16,761 nucleotides of DNA from Verrucomicrobia bacterium UBA7008 (GTDB lineage: Bacteria; Verrucomicrobiota; Kiritimatiellia; RFP12; UBA1067), in assembly GCA_002449695.1 (NCBI GenBank), contig DJXI01000022.1:1-16761 (forward strand), written 5' to 3'. The notes under the pieces are model-generated. The model saw nothing but the letters and a program-made list of their open reading frames with translations. It did not search any database and was not told where the DNA came from. Made by a program: the position numbers and the translations under genes. Shown piece by piece: positions 11,358-16,761 of the stretch. Each line of letters starts with the position of its first letter. Position 1 is the first letter of the stretch.

Positions 11358-11852
11358 ATGGACTGCACCTCAATCAAGGACCTCTTGACCGGTGAAACAA
11401 CCCGCTGCGCCGCGCTGACGGTCGCGGCGATCGCGTTCGTACTCGGCGCGCTCGTGACCTGCCTCGTCTGCAAGCTCACGAAATGCCGCGGCACCTGCGC
11501 CGCGAAAAGAGACGCCGCCGAGAAGCCCCAGCCGGCGAAGTTCGAACGCCGCGAGCCGCGCCACGACAAGCCCGAGAAGCGCCATCCCGCCCCGGCGGAC
11601 GGCTCGATCGAGATCTATGTCGGCAACCTCAGCTACGACCTGACCGACGATCAGCTGCGCCAGGCGTTCGAGGCGTACGGCAAGGTGAACTACGCGCGCA
11701 TCATCACCAACAAGTTCAACGGCAAGTCGAAGGGCTTCGGCTTCGTCCACATGCCCGACCCCAAGGAGGTCGAGGCGGCGCTCGCCGGTCTGGACGACAA
11801 GGAGCTGATGGGCCGCCGGCTCAAGTGCAACGTCGCCAAGAACGTCGACTGA
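11358..11852 (+). CDS. Membrane-anchored RRM-domain RNA-binding protein
   Basis: 164 residues. The start has an AAGGA site at 11343 with 10-base spacing, and no other in-frame ATG occurs before residue 132. Residues 17-38 are a hydrophobic helix (AALTVAAIAFVLGALVTCLVC) followed by Lys and Arg, so the positive-inside rule puts the C-terminus in the cytoplasm. A basic, Pro/Arg/Lys-rich linker (about 48-80) leads to one RNA recognition motif, about 84-160: RNP2 is IYVGNL at 86-91 and RNP1 is KGFGFVHM at 125-132, with the usual aromatic residues. Bacterial RRM proteins are normally about 90-residue soluble proteins, so the anchor is unusual. Six cysteines cluster at 3 and 17-47. It lies 45 bases after rpoD and just before a DJ-1 gene. 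Single-stranded RNA binding at the membrane is an inference from the two domains; targets are unknown. Confidence 0.85.
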   Translation: MDCTSIKDLLTGETTRCAALTVAAIAFVLGALVTCLVCKLTKCRGTCAAKRDAAEKPQPAKFERREPRHDKPEKRHPAPADGSIEIYVGNLSYDLTDDQLRQAFEAYGKVNYARIITNKFNGKSKGFGFVHMPDPKEVEAALAGLDDKELMGRRLKCNVAKNVD

Positions 11853-11869
11853 CCGGTGACGGCAGAAAA

Positions 11870-11878
11870 GGGGGGGGG
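11870..11878 (+). repeat. Nine-G homopolymer in the ribosome-binding position of the DJ-1 gene
   Basis: Nine consecutive Gs, preceded by AAAA, sit 3 bases before the ATG at 11882 and take the place of a Shine-Dalgarno sequence. Such a tract is prone to slippage and could vary the spacing and strength of translation initiation. Confidence 0.8.
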
Positions 11879-11881
11879 CAC

Positions 11882-12430
11882 ATGGCAAAAGCACTGATTC
11901 CGCTGGTTGAAGGCTTCGAGGACATCGAGGCCGTCACCGTGATCGACATCCTCCGGCGCGGCGGCGTCGAGGTCGTCACCGCATCGCTCACGGACGAGCT
12001 CGCGGTGCGCAGTTCGCACGGCATCACGATGACCGCCGACGCGGCGTTCGACGTGGCCGCCGAGGAATCGTTCGATGCCGTCGTGCTGCCGGGCGGGCCC
12101 GGCACCGACCGCCTCAAGGTCGAGCCGGTCTTCGCGCGCCTCCGGCGTCAGAAGGAGGAGGGGCGGCTCATCGCCGCCATCTGCGCGGCGCCGACGGTGC
12201 TCGTCGAGGCGGGCGTGCTCGATCCCGAGCAGCACGTCACGTGCTATCCGTCCTGCATGATGGATCTGGACCGTCCGTGCGCGAACGCGCCGGTCGTGGA
12301 GGACGGGCCGCTCGTGACCGGGCAGGCGCCCGGCGCGGCGTTGCTCTTCGCGCTCGTGGTCCTGAAGGTGCTCATGGGCGAGGGCGTGGCCCGCAAGGTC
12401 GCGCGCGGCCTGGTGACGGATGTCCTTTAG
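11882..12430 (+). CDS. DJ-1/PfpI family protein (YajL/DJ-1-like)
   Basis: 182 residues, the normal size for a single-domain DJ-1 protein. Seen: GFEDIEAV with E16 at the conserved glutamate position, VVLPGGPGTDRLK, and the nucleophile elbow AAICAAPTVL with C101 as the reactive cysteine; TCYPSCM and PGAALLFAL follow as in the family. DJ-1/YajL proteins are cytoplasmic and are linked to oxidative and glyoxal stress defence; the exact chemistry is debated and cannot be settled here. The start is the ATG at 11882 behind the poly-G tract. The 3' end overlaps the transporter gene by 11 bases, implying co-translation. The DJ-1 assignment is firm; the substrate is not. Confidence 0.9.
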   Translation: MAKALIPLVEGFEDIEAVTVIDILRRGGVEVVTASLTDELAVRSSHGITMTADAAFDVAAEESFDAVVLPGGPGTDRLKVEPVFARLRRQKEEGRLIAAICAAPTVLVEAGVLDPEQHVTCYPSCMMDLDRPCANAPVVEDGPLVTGQAPGAALLFALVVLKVLMGEGVARKVARGLVTDVL

Positions 12431-14852
12431 GTGCGTCCTCTTTCTTGCCGCGTGCGCGGTGCTGCCGGCCTTCGCCCAGACGGAGGTCGGCTTCCTTTTT
12501 GCCTACGACCCCAACCATCCCGAGGAGCCGGCGACGCGGCGCATCCTGGAGCTCGCGCGCGAAGACCCCGATCTCGTGCCCGTCAAGTGGGGCGGGCTGA
12601 CGCTGCCGGGCGGCGGCGGCCGCGCCACGTTCATGCTCGCGCTCGCGGGCGGCACGGCGCCCGACATCTACAAGGCGTGGTTCCACATCCTGCGCCATGA
12701 CGTCGAGCAGGGGTTCGTCTATCCGCTCGACGAGTGGGTGGGTGTGGCCGAACGCAGTTCGGTCCTCTCCACTGATGCACATTCGGCCGGTTGCCCTGCT
12801 GAAAGTTCAGCCGTCTCCACGAACCTGTGGGACCGGGTGCGCGTGTTCAATGGCCATGTGTGGGCGCTGCCGACGCCGGGCATCGCCTACTACGGCATCG
12901 TCTACCGCAAGGATCTCGTGCGCGCGGCGGGGCTCGATCCGGAAAATCCGCCCGCCACATGGCGCGAATTCCGCGACTGGTGCGTGCGCCTGACCGAGCC
13001 GGGCCGCCGCGCGTTCGCCATCGAAAACCGCCCGTGGGGATTCCTGCCGTGGGTGCAGAGCGCGCGCGGCGACGTCATAAGGCGCCGGTCGGGCTTTCGC
13101 CGACCTGCTCAAGACGGCGAGGGAGAATGGGAGGCGTGCTTCGATTCGCCGGCGGCGCTCAAGGCGGCCGGATTTCTGCAGGATCTCGTGCGGCGCGGCG
13201 TCGTGCGCGGCCTGCCGACGCTGACCGTCGCGGACGACATCGGCGAACTTTTCGTCACGGGCGAGATCGTCGCGGTCTTCGGCGGCGAGGATCTCGTCAC
13301 GCGACTGACCGAAGTCCTGAACATGCCCGCCGACGACATCGGGCTCATGCCGTTTCCGGCGGCGGACGACGGCGGGGTGCGCGTGCTGCAGGCGCACCGC
13401 CACTTCTACGCGATGAGCGAATCGGTCGCCCGCCGTCCGAAGGAGGAGCGCGACAAGGTCTGGACGTGCCTGTCGGCGCTGGCGTCGCCGGAGCTCGCGG
13501 ACGCGGAGGTGCGGCGCAACGTGGCCGAGGGGCGCGCGCGCTGGTGCAAGCCGTCGGACCTCGCGCGGCTGGGGTTCACCGAGGAGCTGGCGGCGGTGCC
13601 GGCGGGCATCCGCCAGATGTACGCGGATCTCGCGCGCGGCGACATCCAGGCGGTGACCGAGCCGTGGGTCGGGTTCTGGCAGGCGGCGAGCGACCTCATC
13701 CAGCGGCGCTTCCTGGGGCTGCTTCTCTCCGACGCGGGGCGCGATCTCGACTGCGCCGCCGCGCTCCGGTCGATCACGGAGGACGCGAACCGCGGCCTCA
13801 TGTTCGATTCGGACAGGACGCGCATCGCCCGCGCCCGCCCCTGGGCGCGCGTGATCCTGGGCGCGCTCGTCGCCTGCGTGCTCGTCGCGGTCGGGATCTG
13901 CCGCACGCACGGTCCGCGCGCGGCGCGTGCCGCGGCGGCCGCGTCCGGCGCCGGCCGCGCGCCGTTCGTCCGCGCGCTGATCCCGTGGCTCTTTCTCGCG
14001 CCGGCCATTCTCAGCATTCTCGTCTGGAGCTACTATCCGCTCGTGCGCGGCGCGGTGATGGCGTTCCAGGACTACCGCATCGTCGGCGACTCGTCGTTCG
14101 CGGGGCTCGACAACTTCATCCGCGTCGCGACCGATCCGAAGTTCTACCTCGCGTGGCTGCGCACGCTCGAGTACGTCGCGATCACGCTCGCGCTCGGCTT
14201 CGTCACGCCGGTCGTGCTGGCGGCGCTCCTGTGCGAGATTCCGCGCGGCAAGATCTTCTTCCGCTTCCTCTACTTCCTGCCGCACCTGACGTCGGCGCTC
14301 GTGGTGACGCTCCTCTGGAAGCTCATGTTCGACCCGACCGAGAACGGCATCCTCAACCAGGTGCTCGCCTCCGTCGGCGTCGCGCGCCACGCCTGGCTGC
14401 AGGATCCTGCGTGGGCGATGGTCTGCTGCATCCTGCCGGGCGTCTGGGCGGGCGCGGGCATCTCGTCGCTCATCTACATCGCCGCGCTCTCGTCGCTGCC
14501 GCAGGACTACTACGAGGCGGCGGCGATCGACGGCGCGGGCATCTTCGCGCGGCTGCGCCACGTCACGTTCCCGCAGCTCGCGCCGCTGATGGTGATCAAC
14601 TTCGTCGGCGCGTTCATCGCCGCGTTCCAGGGGATGGGCGCGATCTTCCTGCTGACGTTCGGCGGGCCGGGCGACGCGACGCAGGTCCTCTCGCTCCAGA
14701 TCTGGAAGGAGGCGTACAACAACCTGCGCTTCTCGACGGCGACGACGATGGCGTGGTTCCTCGGCGTCGCGCTCATCGGCTTCACCTATCTCCAGATCCG
14801 CTTCCTCCGCCGCGTCGAGTTCCGCCAGGCGAAGGTGACCGAGCACGGCTGA
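12420..14852 (+). CDS. ABC importer fusion: periplasmic sugar-type solute-binding protein joined to a MalF-type permease
   Basis: 810 residues. Residues 1-19 are a signal peptide ending AFA before Q20. About 21-460 resembles extracellular solute-binding proteins of the carbohydrate type (LALAGGTAPDIYKAWF, then VWALPTPGIAYYGIVYRKDLVRAAGLDPENPPATWREF). A first membrane helix at 475-495 is followed by a basic cytoplasmic stretch and about six helices from about 520. The permease EAA loop, YYEAAAIDGAGIFARLRHVTFPQLAP, lies near 697-722 and contacts the ATPase. Together this gives a tethered receptor plus one half of the channel. The partner permease (MalG type) and the ATPase are not in the window. 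Two short stretches of the binding domain are palindrome-bearing, in-frame insertions. It starts inside the DJ-1 gene (11-base overlap) without a clear ribosome site. Substrate unknown, probably a sugar or oligosaccharide. Confidence 0.85.
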   Translation: MSFRCVLFLAACAVLPAFAQTEVGFLFAYDPNHPEEPATRRILELAREDPDLVPVKWGGLTLPGGGGRATFMLALAGGTAPDIYKAWFHILRHDVEQGFVYPLDEWVGVAERSSVLSTDAHSAGCPAESSAVSTNLWDRVRVFNGHVWALPTPGIAYYGIVYRKDLVRAAGLDPENPPATWREFRDWCVRLTEPGRRAFAIENRPWGFLPWVQSARGDVIRRRSGFRRPAQDGEGEWEACFDSPAALKAAGFLQDLVRRGVVRGLPTLTVADDIGELFVTGEIVAVFGGEDLVTRLTEVLNMPADDIGLMPFPAADDGGVRVLQAHRHFYAMSESVARRPKEERDKVWTCLSALASPELADAEVRRNVAEGRARWCKPSDLARLGFTEELAAVPAGIRQMYADLARGDIQAVTEPWVGFWQAASDLIQRRFLGLLLSDAGRDLDCAAALRSITEDANRGLMFDSDRTRIARARPWARVILGALVACVLVAVGICRTHGPRAARAAAAASGAGRAPFVRALIPWLFLAPAILSILVWSYYPLVRGAVMAFQDYRIVGDSSFAGLDNFIRVATDPKFYLAWLRTLEYVAITLALGFVTPVVLAALLCEIPRGKIFFRFLYFLPHLTSALVVTLLWKLMFDPTENGILNQVLASVGVARHAWLQDPAWAMVCCILPGVWAGAGISSLIYIAALSSLPQDYYEAAAIDGAGIFARLRHVTFPQLAPLMVINFVGAFIAAFQGMGAIFLLTFGGPGDATQVLSLQIWKEAYNNLRFSTATTMAWFLGVALIGFTYLQIRFLRRVEFRQAKVTEHG
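12748..12820 (+). repeat. Palindromic in-frame insertion in the binding-protein domain (two hairpin modules)
   Basis: CCGAAC-gca-GTTCGG (12748-12762) is followed by TCCTCTCCAC. GCTGA-aagt-TCAGC (12798-12811) is followed by CGTCTCCAC (12812-12820). The stretch thus holds two copies of a hairpin plus a (T/G)CTCCAC tail, and is less GC-rich than its surroundings. It encodes about residues 110-134 (AERSSVLSTDAHSAGCPAESSAVS), a Ser/Ala-rich run between the LDEWVG and WDRVRVFNG segments, where I expect a surface loop. Confidence 0.5.
13087..13105 (+). repeat. Second palindrome inside the binding-protein domain
   Basis: GGTCGG (13087-13092) and CCGACC (13100-13105) are perfect inverted arms around a 7-base loop. 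They encode part of an Arg-rich run, RRRSGFRRPAQ (about 221-231), that breaks the usual family pattern GGDV...DGxWE. It resembles an in-frame palindromic element. Confidence 0.45.
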
Positions 14853-14873
14853 TGACAGAACGAAGGACCTACC

Positions 14874-16601
14874 ATGAGTGATTTTCTGCTTTCGCTGCAA
14901 GATGTTTCACTGGCGTTCGGCGGCCCGCCGGTGCTGGACAAGGTGTCGCTGTCGATTTCCAGGGGGTTGCGCGCGGCGCTGACCGGACGCAACGGCGAGG
15001 GCAAGTCCACGCTCATGAAAGTCATCGCGGGCGCGATCGAGCCCGACGGCGGCACGATCGTGCGCGCGCCGAACCTGCGCACGATCTACGTCTCGCAGGA
15101 CGTCCCGCACGACCGCCCGGACGACGCGGCGTTCAACGCGCTCTCGGGCGGTCGCCGCCGCCGCCAGATCCTCGAAGAGGCGCTCCTCGCGCGCCCCGAC
15201 CTGCTGCTCCTGGACGAGCCGACGAACCATCTCGACATGGAGGCGATCGACTGGCTGGAAGGGTTCCTGCGGCGGCAGCGCGAAATGGCCGTCCTCATCG
15301 TGACGCACGACCGCCGCTTCCTCAAGCGCGTGGCGACGACGATCTTCGATCTCGACCGCGGCGAGCTCGCGGGCTGGCCGTGCGACTACCCGACGTTCGT
15401 CCGGCGCAAGGCCGAGCTCCAGGCCGACGAGGCCGTCTACTGGGCGCGCAAGTCCAGAAAGCTCGCCGAGGAGGAGGCGTGGATCCGCCGCGGCGTCAAG
15501 GCGCGCACGACGCGCAACGAAGGGCGCGTGGCGGCGCTGAAGAAGCTGCGCGCCGAATTCGCCGCGCGCCGCACCGCCGTCGGCACGGCGACGCTCCGGC
15601 TCGACACCGCGCAGCCCGGCGGCGTGAGCGTCCTCAAGGTGAAGGACCTTTCGTTCGCGTATCCCGGCGGGCGGCCGATCGTCGACAACTTCTCGGCGAC
15701 GATCCTGCGCGGCGAGCGCATCGGCATCCTGGGCGGCAACGGCGCGGGCAAGACGACGCTCCTCAACCTGCTGACGGGCCGCCTCGCGCCGACGGCGGGC
15801 GAGGTCGTGCGCGGCACGAACGTGGAGCTCGCGTTCTTCGACCAGCTGCGCAGCGAGATGAAGCCGGAGCTGACCGTCGGCGAAAACATCGCGTCCGACC
15901 GCGACGAGGTGATCGTCGGCGGACAGAAGAAGCACGTCTATTCGTATCTGGCCGATTTCCTCTTCACGCCCGAGCGCGTGCGCACGCCCGTCAAGGCGCT
16001 GTCCGGCGGCGAACGCGCGCGGCTGATGCTGGCGAAGCTCTTTCTCAGGCCGGCGAACCTGCTCGTGATGGACGAGCCGACGAACGACCTCGACATCGAG
16101 ACGCTGGAACTTCTGGAAGAACAGCTCCTCGCGTACAAGGGGACGCTCCTTCTGGTGAGCCACGACCGCGAATTCCTCGACAACGTCGTCACGTCGACGT
16201 TCGTGCTGGAAGGGGACGGCACGGTGCGTGGCTTCCCGGGCGGCTATGCGGACTATGTCGCCCAGCGCGGCAAAACTGCCGCGGCCGCGAAACCGCCGCC
16301 GCCGCCCCGCCCGGCCGCGCCCGATGCGGCAACGCCGCCGCGCGGCACAGCCGCCGCGCCGCCCGCGCCCAGGAAACTGTCCTACAAGGAGCAGCGCGAG
16401 CTGGAGGCGCTGCCGGAGCGGATCGACGCGCTCGAACGCGAACTCGCCGATCTGCGCGCGGCGCTCGGCGACGGCACGATCTACCGCACCGATCCCGCGC
16501 GGGCGCAGGCGCGGGCGGCACGGCTGCCGCTGGCCGAGGCCGAGCTGGAGGCGGCGGTCGACCGCTGGGCCGCGCTCGAAGAGCGGGCGGCGGGGGCCTA
16601 G
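14874..16601 (+). CDS. uup: ABC-F ATPase, Uup type, with a shortened first ATPase domain
   Basis: 575 residues. ATG at 14874 has AAGGA at 14863. It has two ATPase domains and no membrane segments, as in the ABC-F family of ribosome-associated factors. Domain 1: Walker A GRNGEGKST, signature LSGGRRRR, Walker B LLLLDEPTNHLD, and THDRRFL. The linker, AEEEAWIRRGVKARTTRNEGRVAALKKLR, closely matches the E. coli Uup linker. Domain 2: GGNGAGKTT, ALSGGERARLML, LLVMDEPTNDLD, and VSHDREFL. A Pro/Ala-rich stretch leads to a Uup-type C-terminal coiled coil (KLSYKEQRELEALPERIDALERELADL). In domain 1 only about 15 residues lie between the YVSQDV Q-loop and the LSGG signature; E. coli Uup has about 85. The whole helical subdomain appears deleted, accounting for the short length. 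Uup is thought to act in translation and in branched DNA metabolism. Confidence 0.9.
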   Translation: MSDFLLSLQDVSLAFGGPPVLDKVSLSISRGLRAALTGRNGEGKSTLMKVIAGAIEPDGGTIVRAPNLRTIYVSQDVPHDRPDDAAFNALSGGRRRRQILEEALLARPDLLLLDEPTNHLDMEAIDWLEGFLRRQREMAVLIVTHDRRFLKRVATTIFDLDRGELAGWPCDYPTFVRRKAELQADEAVYWARKSRKLAEEEAWIRRGVKARTTRNEGRVAALKKLRAEFAARRTAVGTATLRLDTAQPGGVSVLKVKDLSFAYPGGRPIVDNFSATILRGERIGILGGNGAGKTTLLNLLTGRLAPTAGEVVRGTNVELAFFDQLRSEMKPELTVGENIASDRDEVIVGGQKKHVYSYLADFLFTPERVRTPVKALSGGERARLMLAKLFLRPANLLVMDEPTNDLDIETLELLEEQLLAYKGTLLLVSHDREFLDNVVTSTFVLEGDGTVRGFPGGYADYVAQRGKTAAAAKPPPPPRPAAPDAATPPRGTAAAPPAPRKLSYKEQRELEALPERIDALERELADLRAALGDGTIYRTDPARAQARAARLPLAEAELEAAVDRWAALEERAAGA

Positions 16602-16603
16602 GA

Positions 16604-16619
16604 TTCTAGAATTCTAGAA
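16604..16619. repeat. Perfect 16-base palindrome after uup
   Basis: TTCTAGAATTCTAGAA reads the same on both strands and equals two ATTCTAGA-type units in tandem. It begins 3 bases after the uup stop codon. Its role is unknown; a regulator site, a cruciform or a dispersed repeat end would all fit. Confidence 0.7.
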
Positions 16620-16631
16620 AACCAAGCCTCC

Positions 16632-16654
16632 GAGCCCCCGGATTTCCGGGCCTC
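16632..16654 (+). terminator. uup: Hairpin downstream of uup, probable transcript end
   Basis: CCCGG (16637-16641), loop ATTT and CCGGG (16646-16650) form the core, extended by GAG at 16632 pairing with CTC at 16652 across a mismatch. It is followed by six As and GTTTAAAATA, not a T tract, so it is not a canonical intrinsic terminator on the plus strand. Confidence 0.4.
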
Positions 16655-16696
16655 AAAAAAGTTTAAAATACCCCCTTGCGGGGCGGGTGCGGAATG

Positions 16697-16709
16697 TGAT
16701 ATACTATCC
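16697..16709 (+). promoter_or_regulatory. Extended -10 promoter for the gene beginning at the window edge
   Basis: TGATATACTATCC carries the same TGATATACT core as the other three promoters, with TATACT at 16700-16705. A weak TTGCGG lies at 16676-16681 with an 18-base spacer. The distance to the ATG at 16756 (50 bases) nearly equals that in rpoD (51 bases). Confidence 0.6.
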
Positions 16710-16758
16710 AACCGTTGCCCGCGGAAGGGCGGCGTTGATCCTTGACAACGGACAGATG
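16710..16758 (+). promoter_or_regulatory. Structured leader and probable start of the next gene
   Basis: CAACGG (16746-16751), which overlaps the only ribosome-site-like bases before the ATG at 16756, can pair with CCGTTG (16712-16717). Its first five bases can instead pair with CGTTG (16733-16737). GCCC...GGGC can form inside the larger stem. The two stems exclude each other. Only two codons (ATG GAA) of the gene are visible, so its identity is unknown. Confidence 0.35.
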
Positions 16759-16761
16759 GAA

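Noticed and set aside
16604..16619. Cloning linker or vector remnant, because the palindrome contains XbaI and EcoRI site sequences
   Set aside because: Flanking DNA is ordinary for this genome, with the same promoter motif 80 bases on and no other vector-like sequence; a natural repeat is simpler.
16661..16683. Minus-strand intrinsic terminator (CCCC-GCAAG-GGGG followed by a T-rich stretch)
   Set aside because: The stem is only 4 bp, the T-rich stretch is interrupted by As, and no minus-strand gene is seen entering from the right.

Overview
The window is dense, very GC-rich bacterial chromosome with only a few short AT-rich gaps. Those gaps carry the promoters. Gene content is a mix of core genes (polA, rpoD, nadK, clpC, uup-type ABC-F) and strict-anaerobe metabolism (a ferredoxin-linked 2-oxoacid oxidoreductase). 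The heptanucleotide repeat of the AACTCTC type and the Lys-rich sigma factor tail lead me to suspect a PVC-group anaerobe, possibly Kiritimatiellota or Lentisphaerota. That placement is inference and not proven by the window.

Layout. (1) 2-2857, plus strand: the end of a vorB-like alpha subunit, a fused TPP (beta) plus gamma subunit, and NAD kinase. All three overlap and form one operon, closed by an intrinsic terminator buried in the last codons of nadK. (2) 2873-6282, plus: a protein that joins a McsA zinc finger to the C-terminal half of a McsB arginine kinase, followed with a 4-bp overlap by clpC. (3) 6310-9054, minus: polA, convergent with clpC. (4) 9291-16601, plus: rpoD, a membrane-anchored RRM protein, a DJ-1 family protein, a solute-binding protein fused to a MalF-type permease, and a Uup-type ABC-F ATPase whose first ATPase domain is trimmed. 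Gaps are short or negative, so much of this may be co-transcribed. (5) 16602-16761: a palindrome, a hairpin, a promoter and the probable start of the next gene.

The most interesting unit is the mcsA/mcsB-like gene with clpC. In Firmicutes, McsB phosphorylates arginines and ClpC reads the mark. Here the kinase N-terminal lobe is absent, the catalytic Glu and an active-site Arg are changed, and one of the two ClpC glutamates known to bind phosphoarginine is a valine. The locus looks like a Mcs-ClpC system that has lost phosphoarginine signalling and kept an adaptor. Second, one exact 9-bp promoter core, TGATATACT (an extended -10), stands in front of mcsAB, polA, rpoD and the last gene. In the first two it lies so close to the ATG that leaderless transcripts are expected. 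Third, several genes carry in-frame repeat or palindromic insertions or unusual domain architecture (polA, the transporter fusion, uup, the RRM protein).
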